Assembly: GCA_026168455.1 (NCBI GenBank)
Contig: CM047431.1
Location: 8,330,943-8,394,942 of the forward strand
Length of the DNA: 64,000 nucleotides
Reading direction: 5' to 3'
Source: Theocolax elegans
Lineage: Eukaryota; Arthropoda; Insecta; Hymenoptera; Cerocephalidae
Shown: piece after piece, positions 10,786 to 21,720 of the stretch
Numbering within the stretch: the stretch's first letter is position 1
Layout of the letters: every line of letters begins with the position of its first letter
The notes under the pieces: model-generated
Told to the model about the DNA's origin: nothing
What the model saw: only the letters and a program-made list of their open reading frames with translations
Databases searched by the model: none
Made by a program: the position numbers and the translations under genes

Positions 10786-11156
10786 TTAAGTTTTATTTGT
10801 TAAATTAAATTTATTTATAACAAATTCTATACAATAAGTATACAATTTGGTGAAATATAATTTTATTTTTTATTTTGAGATGTCCTCTTTTTATACTCAA
10901 ATTTTCAGCTCAGTCGGAGCACATTTGAGAATTTTTATTAATAATTATTAATTAAATAATTAAACCAGCATTGTTTAATTATTTATAATTAATATTACTT
11001 TGTTACAAATATGTTCACAAAAATAATTAATGTGACGTATGTGAGGCACGACGCACTCACATACGTACTCCGACACTTATTTTCAGCAATAATAAGACAC
11101 AAGATACCTGCAAAATATAAATTAATTATGTATATGATGGGATAAACGTGCCCGTC

Positions 11157-11193
<37 letters not shown>

Positions 11194-12202
11194 CTTTTAC
11201 TTGTTCATAAAATACATAAACAATATTAAATAAAATTAGTTAACCAAGAAACATAATACATGATTGCAATGTATTATACATATATAAAGAGAGGGGGTGT
11301 GGCATCATGTATCGCTTATTCCTCCATCAGGTACCAGGTACGTGGAGCTCACATAAAGAAAGTACAACGTTAACCATGCAACATTTATAGATTATGAGTA
11401 ACGATTAGAATAGAAATATCCAATAATATTTCTCTGATCTGAAGTCACACTTCAAATATAAGAATTACAAGCTGTTTTTCTTTGTCGAATACCATTACAG
11501 TAACTTGATAAAATAATCCTACTTTAAAAATCTGATTTTTCTTTCCGTGTGTTTGTGAATGTAGCATTGAGAATAGACTGAGAAATGATAGATAATGAAA
11601 GTTAAGCAGCATTGACCGCTGCTAATAAGTGGATGGGTGAATAACTAACATTAACAGAAAAATGTGTAATACTTTTTTTTATTTATTTTATGTTTTTTTG
11701 ACAATTTTATTTGTTTTTACCTAATTTTTTTTAGAGAATTATCTAAAAAAATTTATTTTATTTATTTTTTAGAGAAATCAGTACTGAATCAGCGTGAATT
11801 TTTTTAACAGGGTATTGATTTGACACTGATTCTGAATTGATTGAATACTCAATTTTTAAGGGCACATTGCCCTTCTTCAATTGAATAATTTCAAAATTGA
11901 TACAGTACTGATTCCATAATGATACAACATTGATTTATTACTGATTTTGTACTAATTCAGTAACTAGAAATTTCTACAAATCGAAAATATGTCTGAAACG
12001 CTTTTAAACCACGATTTTTGGACTTATCTGGGAGGTGTTATCACTTAATAAGTGACTCACCATATTCATAAATTGATTTCCTATTATTTGAGAAGTTTAA
12101 GCAGCAGTCCGAGTGAAAAGTCGGATGAGATTTTGGCATGAGATCTTACGTGAGATTTTGTGTTAGGGAAAAAATCAGTTTTGCGTTTTGGTGAGAACTT
12201 AA
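10786..12202. other. AT-rich interior of the nested element
   Basis: No believable ORF. Contains an 11-bp perfect stem (ACGTATGTGAG at 11,035-11,045 with CTCACATACGT at 11,055-11,065), a (TA)n tract of about 33 bp at 11,160-11,193, and T-rich repeats at 11,670-11,770. Confidence 0.5.
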
Positions 12203-12999
12203 TACTGAGTCAGTATTGATTTTGATCAATATCAGTAACTATTATTTATTAATTCCATAACGATTTCATCACAGAATCAATACTGAATCAATAGGAACTT
12301 TTTCAACGGGGAATATTTACATACTTAAACGCATCTGTGAAGAAACAGCTTTACACATTTTGTACTAGATTCGTAACCTTTTAATAGTGTTATAAATTTG
12401 GGAGTGGCAATACGTACATAATACCAACAATTTTCATAAAAATGCAAATACTTTGAATATCTTCAGTATTTATCGCAATGGGTGATACCGTCTTTCCCTT
12501 CTTCATAATAGTTATTTGAATCTGTTAAATAGTCTTTCAAATTATTGGCTATATTATCTGAAATAGGTTAGATGATTTTCACCTGAAAATCAGGTGATAA
12601 TCAGCTGTAATTTTGGCATGATAATCAAATGAATATCACGTGATTATCACCTGTACTTTTGCAGCAGGGTCATTAATTAAGATAGTTCATGTGCATATCG
12701 GACTTTCAGATATACAATATACCATTTCCCATACAATCATAAAACCAATCACACAAGGGGATAGTACAATTGAGTATCGGACTTCCAGATTACTCATCAC
12801 ACCGGCTCTATTATACCATTCACCCATTACAATAACCTAAAAACTACCTTATAACCTATATACTTATATCTACTTAACCTAATAAAACTTTTCTGTTTGA
12901 ATTTTATAACAACTGTAATATAATTTAGAACTTTACTTGTTTTAATAAACATTTTGTAATATATAACATTATAATAAAATTTTATTCGTGAAAATAACA

Positions 13000-14231
13000 A
13001 ATATTAATGAAATAAATTAATTGAATTTGAATATTTGTTACAGTCCAGTCTTTTAAGTTTAGACTTCTTATTTTTTGTACTTAGCATTTTTAAATTATTT
13101 GGTAAGCTGTTGAATATACCAATAGCTTTGATACAACTGTCTTTACTACTAACAGTTTTATTTTGTTTTGGAATAATTATAATTTTAGGAAGATAAATAC
13201 CATAACTTCAATTTTTCATAATGATACAATAAAGATTCTAACGCATATAATTGTCCCAAATTTAATAAATATTTGTTTGCAATAAAATTATTCTTACTTA
13301 TAACTTTAATGATTTTCTTCTGCAAATTGTATAATAAATTTCGACTATTTGCATATACACCTCCCCAAGCAATAATTCCGTAATTTATAATACTTTTAAA
13401 TAATGCATAATATATCATTTAAGAGTTTCAAAATTCATTATTTTTGACAATTTATAAAAAACAAAAATTAAATATCTAGTTTTATTAACAATATATTCTA
13501 CATGCAGAGTCCATTTCATTCTATAATCAAAATTTATGCCTAGATATTTAGTACTTTTAACTCTTTTTAAATTAATATTACTAATGTAAATATTAAAGTT
13601 AGAATTATTATTATTTGGTACACTATGACAATAATTTCCAAAAGTTATATATGTAGATTTTTCTATATTTAACGATCATTTATTTAAGGCTAGCCAATTA
13701 GATACAGATTGTAGTTCTTCATTCATGTATCATCAGAATATGATATTATATATTCTTTTAGCAAATCATTAACGTAAAGTATAAATAATAAATGTCCTAG
13801 TATATAGTTACTTGCGGTACACCAGTTGTCACATAATTATTATCACTTGAACCATTATTAATTTTAACTTTTTGTTGCCTATTATTTAGATAACTTTTCA
13901 TGAGTTTATGCACATTACCTCTAATACCATAGTTAAACAGTTTATTTAATAGAATGGCATGATCTATAGTATCGAAGACTTTGGCTAAGTCTAAGAATGC
14001 AATAGCAACTGGCTTACTATTGTCTAGACTGTTGTAAATTGTACTTTTGATTTTACTCAAGGCATCCTTAGTGCCCCTATTTTTTATAAATCCAAATTGA
14101 TTGTTCGAAAAAATGTAACAACTTTTAAAAAAGTTAAAAATCCGTTTATAAATTATTTTTTGAAATATTTTGGCTATGTTAGATATCAATGAAATAGGTC
14201 AATAGTTTTCTACATTAAGTTTATTTCCATC
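13000..14231 (-). pseudogene. LINE reverse transcriptase, 3' part, unit 1
   Basis: Read right to left, the sequence encodes the RT of a Jockey/CR1-like LINE (exact clade not determined). It begins with an N-Y-x-PISLISNIAKIF segment, then NQFGFIKNRGTKDALSKI, FLDLAKVFDTIDHAILL, and TTGVPQ with a break just after (near 13,805). In another frame come LLFILYVNDLL and the catalytic YSDDT box (about 13,730), and then a thumb region with KYLGINFDYRMKW and INYGIIAWGG (13,185-13,418). It is disrupted by frameshifts and stops. Its 5' continuation is cut off at 14,232 by the inserted gypsy LTR. The endonuclease of probably the same element lies at 18.4-19.7 kb. Confidence 0.82.
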
Positions 14232-14812
14232 TGACGTGTGCGCGCTCACACACTTCGAAAGATTATTGTAATTCAAGTCGCCTCTTTCTAATGAATACTC
14301 AATGCGAACATACACGCAAACATCGACACTTGCGATTAGGACCCCCACCAAAAATCACGCGTTTTGACTCATAACACCGATTGGTCGTACGACACGCCTC
14401 GCGAAATCTCTCGCGCTTCTCGCGCTCGAGTAACTCTCTCGATCGCCCTCTTTCCTTTCCGAGACTCCGAACGGAATACACCGACGCTCCCAGGTTCTGG
14501 TCGAGACACACCGCGTGTAACGGAAGTTCGCATTGGCGTCCCAAGGAAGCTCGCGACCACGCTCATCCTTACCGGGACCGTGCTTTGAAGATACGGATAT
14601 ATCTTCGAGACTTCCAAAACACCAACTTCGTGTTGTGGTGTACGTTCCTCATCGTCACACTACAAACACTGGACACAACCCTAAGTCATACTACAACAAG
14701 AGATAGTTGTGTGCTTTACGTTTGAACCATTTCCCTTCCGCCCCTTGTTCACCTTCCTTTTAGAACATAATCCATCCACCTCCTTTGACCAACCCCTCTC
14801 AGGCTCAAGTCA
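14232..14812 (+). mobile_element. Gypsy-type LTR, unit 1
   Basis: Starts TGACGTGTGCGCG at the exact point where LINE homology ends, ends AAGTCA, and is followed after AAT by a tRNA-Lys-type primer site at 14,816. About 581 bp. Sequence-internal evidence is boundary plus PBS; no second LTR of the element exists in the window except its duplicate at 16,843. Confidence 0.65.
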
Positions 14813-14815
14813 AAT

Positions 14816-14838
14816 TGGCGCTCAACGTGGGGCTCGAA
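14816..14838 (+). promoter_or_regulatory. Primer-binding site (tRNA-Lys), unit 1
   Basis: TGGCGCTCAACGTGGGGCTC matches, with one mismatch, the complement of the 3' end of insect tRNA-Lys (CUU). It starts minus-strand DNA synthesis of the LTR element. Duplicated at 17,427-17,449. Confidence 0.7.
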
Positions 14839-14883
14839 ACGCGCTTTTCGAAGGGTACACGGACGAGTATCCGGATCCACGCC

Positions 14884-15131
14884 ATGAGTAAGTCATGCTA
14901 CGTACGCCACAATTGAAGAATCGCAAGGGAGGAATGCAAAAAACACCATCGACTTCCGACAGTCGTAAAAAAGTCGGTGGCGCCCACCGAAATTCATCAC
15001 GTATTACGAGAAGTCGAGGACGCGACCGTCTGCCGGAACCTTCGGTCCCAACTTCTGTAAATGCTTCCAGTTTACCGGAACTTGAAAAAAGAGACGACCT
15101 CGCAATTTGCTACCTATGTCGTCCACGTTAC
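14884..15131 (+). pseudogene. Gypsy gag start, cut off by the tandem duplication
   Basis: Open from 14,895 with a basic, low-complexity N-terminus, then interrupted at 15,131 where unit 2 of the duplication begins. The complete counterpart starts at 17,495-17,506. Only about 80 codons remain. Confidence 0.6.
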
Positions 15132-15639
15132 TATTGAATCTGTAAATAGTCTTCAATATTGGCTATATTATATGAATAGGTTAGATGATTTTCACCTGAA
15201 AATCAGGTGATACTAAGCTGTAATTTTGGCATGATAATCAAATGAATATCACGTGATATCACCTGTACTTTTGCAGCAGGGTCATTAATTAAGATAGTTC
15301 ATGTGCATATCGGACTTTCAGATATACAATATACCATTTCCCATACAATCATAAAACCAATCACACAAGGGGATAGTACAATTGAGTATCGGACTTCCAG
15401 ATTACTCATCACACCGTCTCTATTATACCATTCACCCATTACAATAACCTAAAACTACCTTATAACCTATATACTTATATCTACTTAACCTAATAAAACT
15501 TTTCTGTTTGAATTTTATAACAACTGTAATATAATTTAGAACTTTACTTGTTTTAATAAACATTTTGTAATATATAACATTATAATAAAATTTTATTCGT
15601 GAAAATAACAAATATTAATGAAATAAATTAATTGAATTT

Positions 15640-16842
15640 GAATATTTGTTACAGTCCAGTCTTTTAAGTTTAGACTTCTTATTTTTTGTACTTAGCATTT
15701 TTAAATTATTTGGTAAGCTGTTGAATATACCAATAGCTTTGATACAACTGTCTTTACTACTAACAGTTTTATTTTGTTTTGGAATAATTATAATTTTAGG
15801 AAGATAAATACCATAACTTCAATTTTTCATAATGATACAATAAAGATTCTAACGCATATAATTGTCCCAAATTTAATAAATTATTGTTTGCAATAAAATT
15901 ATTCTTACTTATAACTTTAATGATTTTCTTCTGCAAATTGTATAATAAATTTCGACTATTTGCATATACACCTCCCCAAGCAATAATTCCCTAATTTATA
16001 ATACTTTTAAATAATGCATAATATATCATTTAAGAGTTTCAAAATTCATTATTTTTGACAATTTATAAAAAACAAAAATTAAATATCTAGTTTTATTAAC
16101 AATATATTCTACATGCAGAGTCCATTTCATTCTATAATCAAAATTTATGCCTAGATATTTAGTACTTTTAACTCTTTTTAAATTAATATTACTAATGTAA
16201 ATATTAAAGTTAGAATTATTATTATTTGGTACACTATGACAATAATTTCCAAAAGTTATATATGTAGATTTTTCTATATTTAACGATCATTTATTTAAGG
16301 CTAGCCAATTAGATACAGATTGTAGTTCTTCATTCATGTATCATCAGAATATGATATTATATATTCTTTTAGCAAATCATTAACGTAAAGTATAAATAAT
16401 AAATGTCCTAGTATATAGTTACTTGCGGTACACCAGTTGTCACATAATTATTATCACTTGAACCATTATTAATTTTAACTTTTTGTTGCCTATTATTTAG
16501 ATAACTTTTCATGAGTTTATGCACATTACCTCTAATACCATAGTTAAACAGTTTATTTAATAGAATGGCATGATCTATAGTATCGAAGACTTTGGCTAAG
16601 TCTAAGAATGCAATAGCAACTGGCTTACTATTGTCTAGACTGTTGTAAATTGTACTTTTGATTTTACTCAAGGCATCCTTAGTGCCCCTATTTTTTATAA
16701 ATCCAAATTGATTGTTCGAAAAAATGTAACAACTTTTAAAAAAGTTAAAAATCCGTTTATAAATTATTTTTTGAAATATTTTGGCTATGTTAGATATCAA
16801 TGAAATAGGTCAATAGTTTTCTACATTAAGTTTATTTCCATC
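15640..16842 (-). pseudogene. LINE reverse transcriptase, 3' part, unit 2
   Basis: Duplicate of 13,000-14,231 with the same RT motifs at offset 2,611: the open stretch 16,408-16,800 is residue-for-residue the same as 13,797-14,189. The thumb-region frame open in unit 1 (13,185-13,418) is broken here by small changes near 15,880 and 15,990. Confidence 0.82.
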
Positions 16843-17423
16843 TGACGTGTGCGCGCTCACACACTTCGAAAGATTATTGTAATTCAAGTCGCCTCTTTCT
16901 AATGAATACTCAATGCGAACATACACGCAAACATCGACACTTGCGATTAGGACCCCCACCAAAAATCACGCGTTTTGACTCATAACACCGATTGGTCGTA
17001 CGACACGCCTCGCGAAATCTCTCGCGCTTCTCGCGCTCGAGTAACTCTCTCGATCGCCCTCTTTCCTTTCCGAGACTCCGAACGGAATACACCGACGCTC
17101 CCAGGTTCTGGTCGAGACACACCGCGTGTAACGGAAGTTCGCATTGGCGTCCCAAGGAAGCTCGCGACCACGCTCATCCTTACCGGGACCGTGCTTTGAA
17201 GATACGGATATATCTTCGAGACTTCCAAAACACCAACTTCGTGTTGTGGTGTACGTTCCTCATCGTCACACTACAAACACTGGACACAACCCTAAGTCAT
17301 ACTACAACAAGAGATAGTTGTGTGCTTTACGTTTGAACCATTTCCCTTCCGCCCCTTGTTCACCTTCCTTTTAGAACATAATCCATCCACCTCCTTTGAC
17401 CAACCCCTCTCAGGCTCAAGTCA
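16843..17423 (+). mobile_element. Gypsy-type LTR, unit 2
   Basis: Copy of the LTR at 14,232-14,812, with its tRNA-Lys primer site at 17,427-17,449. Because both copies arose by tandem duplication of LTR, PBS and gag together, they are not the two ends of one element. Confidence 0.65.
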
Positions 17424-17505
17424 AATTGGCGCTCAACGTGGGGCTCGAAACGCGCTTTTCGAAGGGTACACGGACGAGTATCCGGATCCACGCCATGAGT
17501 AAGTC

Positions 17506-18412
17506 ATGCTACGTACGCCACAATTGAAGAATCGCAAGGGAGGAATGCAAAAAACACCATCGACTTCCGACAGTCGTAAAAAAGTCGGTGGCGCCCACCG
17601 AAATTCATCACGTATTACGAGAAGTCGAGGACGCGACCGTCTGCCGGAACCTTCGGTCCCAACTTCTGTAAATGCTTCCAGTTTACCGGAACTTGAAAAA
17701 AGAGACGACCTCGCAATTTGCTACCTATGTCGTCCACGTTACGACAAGAAAATCTACAACTGATGGAGCAGGCGAGCAACGGTGAAATAATCACAAACAC
17801 CGACAGTGAAGAAATTCGTCCATCTCAAGAAACGCACGACGCGCCGTCGGCTGAAGCTCGCGCAATGGAAGAATTACGTAATATGTTGCGCGCGATCGCA
17901 ATAGGAGCCCCTGAGTTTCCCGAATTCTCCGGCCGAGATCACGAAGATCCAGATGTGTTTATTCGTGAGTGCGTGGAAACTTTTACCGCGAATAATACAG
18001 ACGCTAACACTCGAGTTCGTTTAGCCTCTCGTGCCCTTAAAGACGATGCCGCCCGTTGGTGGTCCGTTTATAAAAATTTTAATTTTAATTGGGACAGATT
18101 TTGTGAACTTTTACGTGCAAAATACGCGTTTCAAAGCGTTGTGATGAAACTGTCGACAAAGCTTTACGGACAGCACAAGGCGAAAAAGAAAGCACGAGTC
18201 TCTTCCTCGGACAACGTCACCTACTTGCTCGTCGACTCCTACCAGACGCCACAGAAGAACACCTGATTTCGGTGCTCATCGAATCGTTGCGCGGATCAAT
18301 GCGCAAACTTCTACGCGCGTCACGATTCAAGACCGTCGAGGATCTCGTCGTGCACGCCTTACAAATCGAACAAGACGAAGCAGATGAAAGAAGCGCGCTT
18401 CGCCGTCATGGA
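17506..18412 (+). pseudogene. Ty3/gypsy gag, frameshifted and 3'-truncated
   Basis: Gag forms the retroelement particle. After a basic N-terminus (17,506-17,700) a frameshift near 17,690 leads into an acidic segment and then a retrotransposon-gag domain: PEFPEFSGRDHEDPDVFI, then DDAARWWSVYKN and CELLRAKYA (about 17,910-18,130). A second frameshift near 18,150 moves reading to the frame of LISVLIESLRGSM and VVHALQIEQDE (18,270-18,390). At 18,412 gag sequence stops and LINE sequence (minus strand) resumes. Zinc knuckle and pol are missing, so most of the gypsy element has been deleted. It had inserted in the LINE. Confidence 0.78.
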
Positions 18413-19700
18413 CTTAAAAAGATTGATTTATTATTTATTTTAAGCATCTGTATATTCATATTACTTGGTTGTATAATTTTATCACTTAATTGTTTACCTA
18501 TGTTAGCAAAATAATTTTTCATAGTGTTAGCAATTTCTTTTCTCTTAGAAATCTTTATTTTTGAATTTATCATAAGTTACAGAAATAGGTTCTCGTTTCT
18601 TTTCTTTTTTACCTAATTTTTGATTGATTATGGACCACAAGTTTTTAGGCTTTTTGATAGCTTTCTCTACTTGTACGTTTTCAAATTTAAGTTTCGCCTC
18701 TTTAATTACTTTATTCAAAATTTTTTCATAGTTTTTTTAATCAGTTTTGTTTTGATGATTGTTTGTATCTTATTTCCAAATCCTATATAACATTTCTTTC
18801 TGATTGCATGAAATTACAATTGCCTTGGTTACCCATATATTTCTTGGTTCTGATTTATCTAATTCCTTATTTTTATTGTTAATTATGGTAGAGTCTTTAA
18901 TACAATCCTTTATATTATTTATTACGACATTTATTGCTTGTCATGGATCCTCCATTGTAAATATTTCATTCCAGTTATAATTTTTAGCATTCTTATTAAG
19001 TTTATTGTATTAAATAAAAATTTTTCTTTTTTTATTATTTTTTATTCATATTTTTTAAATGATAATATCAACGGAAAATAGTCTGTTATAGAATGAATTA
19101 ACTTGCAAGATTTCGTATTTACGTTTTTAGTTTTAATGAAAAAATTATCAATACATGATCCATCTATCAAAGAGTTGCCTGGTCTTGCAATTATTTGAAC
19201 TCCTGGTATGTAACCTTTTTCAAGAAAACTGTTTAGAAATTCTTGACTAATATTGTCTATATTTAAAATATTAATGTTAAAATCTCCTATTAATATATGA
19301 TTATTAACCTTTTTTTTAAGTTTAGAAATACTTTTACGTTCAATAACAATTCTGTTTTACTTATCTCATGAGATCTATACAACGAAGAGATTACAACATT
19401 TTTTAAATAATCAGCATTTATACAAGTATTTAGTATTTTTAGGTTTTCTATTTGAATTACATTTGTAGTCTCAGTTATATCATCAGCAATGTATTCAACA
19501 ATTCCATCCGATTGGTTTATGTTACTATAATTGTAATAAATTTTATATCCTTTTAAATTAAAAAATCCATGACATTTTAAATTCCACATTTCTGTACAAA
19601 TAATCATAAATGGTTTAATGGCAAGATTATTAATAAAAACTTCTAATTTATTGAAATTAGCATTTAAACTTCTTATATTAAAGTATAGAATATTTTCCTT
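18413..19700 (-). pseudogene. LINE ORF2 5' part: endonuclease and linker
   Basis: Minus-strand translation gives an endonuclease/exonuclease/phosphatase domain: IICTEMWN and GFFNLKGYKIY near 19,600, VISSLYRS near 19,390, then ILIGDFNINIL near 19,290, IDNFFIK near 19,150 and HSITDYFP near 19,095. A lysine-rich linker follows, with NYFANIGKQLSDKI near 18,500. Reading frame is lost several times. The strand, position and AT-rich codon use match the RT at 13.0-14.2 kb, so this is most likely the 5' part of the same LINE, separated by the gypsy insertion and the tandem duplication. Confidence 0.78.
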
Positions 19701-20260
19701 GTTTTAATTAATAAATTTATTAAGATTACCTATATTGCTGAAAATGCTCTCCTTTATAATATTGTTACTATTTCAAATCAGCGACGGAGATATTGATATA
19801 AGTTTCACTATTGTAAAGGACTCCCTTCGGGGAGGTCTTCGTTCAAATATGTTGAGTGGAGGGTTTACGAGTGTGAAACATGTAATTATCTATTTGTTAT
19901 TAGTATTAATTTTCTTTTGTTTGTTAATTAATTTTTTAATTTTTCTCTTTTGCTTTTTATTGAGATTTTGTAAAATATTATGTTTTTTAATTAGTGTTTT
20001 TGTGCGATGTGAGAGAGAAATATTGTACTCCAGGATGTGATCAACATCTCTGCGCTTTTATGTTGGTAAGATTGTGTGTGCGTTAGCTGTAATTATTATA
20101 TTGAATTGTAATTCGCAGTTTTAAATTTAAGAGTGTTTTTTCGTTGTTTTGTTTTTATAGCCTTGAAAAGGGACGGTAAAAATACGTACGAAACGTCGGC
20201 AAAAACAAAATATATGGTTCGTAGAGATCAATAAAGCCTTTCTTTTATTAACAAATTCTG
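19701..20260. other. Unassigned; contains a possible Penelope-type terminal motif
   Basis: A hydrophobic open stretch at 19,735-20,040 shows no family resemblance and is rich in low-complexity T. Near 20,160-20,200 the sequence GGGACGGT...ACGAAACGTCGG resembles the GAAACGTC end of the Penelope pLTRs elsewhere in the window, but the hammerhead core is not intact. Low confidence. Confidence 0.3.
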
Positions 20261-20675
20261 GACGAACGATAATTTCTCCCACCATCTATAATATATATAC
20301 GTATTAAATCGTTAAACAAATCATTATTTTAAATGATAAAAGAAATATATGCTGTTAATATGTATTTCTAACATTATTATTATACAAAAAAATAATATAA
20401 ATTTTGCTAATATAGAATATAATATAATTGTACGTTAAACTTAAATTTAATAATATAGTAGTTTGTAATGCATGTCACTTATAGACTATATTCGTTAATT
20501 ATAAGAAAGCATTCCAAAGTCCCGTGGCTTATAGGGAATAAAGAAGCGTTCACTCGAAATCTAGCTAAGCCAGGCGGTGAGGAAGGAGCTCGGACTTCTC
20601 GTTATTGACATGCGCGCACACACAAACGCTATTACAGCAAATTTTCTAATTCTGTGTGATTCCTTTAAAATCTTT
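20261..20675. other. AT-rich spacer, nothing recognised
   Basis: AT-rich up to about 20,510, then mixed sequence. No coding or repeat signal. Confidence 0.4.
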
Positions 20676-20762
20676 CCAGCTCCTTGAAAATCCTTCTAGC
20701 ACCTTGGTAGTCCTTCTAGCTCTTTGGAAGTCCTTCTAGCTTCGTAGATGTAGTCTAGCTAT
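20676..20762 (+). repeat. 20-bp minisatellite, four degenerate units
   Basis: Four consecutive units of the form TCCTTCTAGCTCTTTGGAAG, starting near 20,677, differ at one to five positions each. A partial fifth (GTCTAGC) follows. Confidence 0.75.
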
Positions 20763-21179
20763 GTATAACGCCGAGCTGTACCAAGTCCGTATATTCTTGT
20801 ACTCGAGCTTCTACTAGTAAGCCGCACTTATAATAGATATTATAAACAAGGACAAATTCAACATTAATTTGAGTTTGATGTAAGGAACAGTTACCGCTTG
20901 TTTAGTTTTCAAGCTGTTCCTGTATACGTTATTAAACCTTTGAAGCATGGTGGTAACCACAATTACCACCTAAATTTATTCAGTTTTTAATCATTATTTC
21001 TCTTATTAATCGATTCAGGCCGGGTTTTTCGTGTTTTCCAGTTAGCTAAGATATCTAGGAACGTAAATCAAATGTTTATTTGGACGAAACACTGATTGTT
21101 TATGTTTTATAAATAAACAAATGATGAAAAGCGGCGCTTTTCCAGAAAAATTCATTTTTGACAGTATTTTTTTATATTT
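20763..21179. other. Unassigned spacer left of the piggyBac relic
   Basis: No coding or repeat signal that I can support. Confidence 0.35.
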
Positions 21180-21290
21180 TTGGCCAAAATTTCGTATACA
21201 AGGGTTTTTGGGGTCGCTGAATCCGAATCTGATATCAGAATTGTGGAATTCAAGATGGTGGATGCAATATGGCGTACGCGATCTACTAAA
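21180..21290 (+). repeat. Inverted-repeat arm left of the piggyBac relic
   Basis: The motif GTATACAAGGGTTTTTGGGGTCGCTGAAT...GATATC...TTCAAGATGG is related, in inverted orientation, to two tandem blocks at 23,330-23,540 (reverse complement: AGGGTTTTCGAGGTCGCTG, TTTGATATC, CAAGATGGCG). The arms bracket the transposase relic and are probably subterminal repeats of that element. Confidence 0.5.
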
Positions 21291-21720
21291 ATTATTGTAA
21301 TCCAACCATTTTATTGCAAGTGCCTATCAGTCCTTGTCACGTTCCCACGGGTTATCTGCATCAATATGGTTATGGATAGAGTACAACTTGTCTTAGTACA
21401 CTGAAATATAGTTAATTGTCAATTATTGAAAATTCTTCATAATACCCTTCGAATTCCAAATCTTGATTTATGAATGAAAGATCTGCTCTGAACCAGAGTA
21501 TCTCATCAGTTCTTCATCCCTTCATAAATTGATAATTATATAATACCGTAATTTTGTATTTGTTGACACGAGATTGACTGTAGGATCTATCCCGTGGATA
21601 AACAACTTTATTTGCTTGGGTAACTTCTCATTATGCAATCGAGCATCTGCCTGTTTTCTTTCTCTTTGAAAAATTAAATATTTTGGCTTACACTCTAAGA
21701 CTTTTTCGGAGATTGGGAAT

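Larger units (their letters stand above)
10320..12311. mobile_element. Nested TIR element with ~105-bp inverted ends
   Basis: The left end CCCCGTTGAAAAAGTTCC and about 105 bp after it (to 10,425) reappear as reverse complement at about 12,203-12,311. They are rich in ATTGATTCAGTATTGATT units. The element lies wholly inside the outer TIR element. A third related terminus (on the minus strand CCCTGTTAAAAAAATTC) occurs near 11,775-11,812, so the interior may hold a further truncated relative. No coding capacity is seen. Confidence 0.7.
10043..12669. mobile_element. Outer TIR DNA element with CCCTGC...GCAGGG ends
   Basis: The left end CCCTGCCGCGAAAGTACAG followed by GTGATAATCACCTG is the reverse complement of the right end (12,635-12,669) apart from a few differences. 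Both ends also carry an inner inverted block around CCTGATTTTCAGGTG (about 10,070-10,095 and 12,571-12,600). No transposase frame is visible in the 2.6 kb. The body is mostly a second element (10,320-12,311). The superfamily is unknown and no clean target duplication was identified. The right end was later copied by the 2.6-kb tandem duplication (second copy about 15,180-15,280). Confidence 0.7.
12513..15131. repeat. 2.6-kb tandem duplication, unit 1
   Basis: This 2.62-kb unit is followed head to tail by a second copy (15,132-17,742). It contains the right end of the outer TIR element, the 3' half of a minus-strand LINE, and the LTR, primer site and first gag codons of a plus-strand gypsy element. 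The units differ mainly by single-base indels in the first ~250 bp and then appear nearly identical: the open frames at offset 2,611 are identical. The join is at CCACGTTAC (15,123-15,131). The duplication is either recent or an assembly artefact. Confidence 0.9.
15132..17742. repeat. 2.6-kb tandem duplication, unit 2
   Basis: Second copy of 12,513-15,131 (2,611 bp). Beyond 17,742 (after CCACGTTAC) the gag gene continues without a break, so this unit is joined to the original right flank and unit 1 to the original left flank. Unit 2 has small deletions near its start (for example in CACGTGATATCACC at about 15,250). Confidence 0.9.

Noticed and set aside
11160..11193. TATA-rich promoter
   Set aside because: A simple (TA)n microsatellite; several similar tracts in the window mark transposon insertion points rather than promoters.
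14299..14725. Open frames on both strands in the 14.3-14.7 kb GC-rich part (and duplicate at 16.9-17.3 kb)
   Set aside because: Within the LTR just before a tRNA-Lys primer site; composition artefact.
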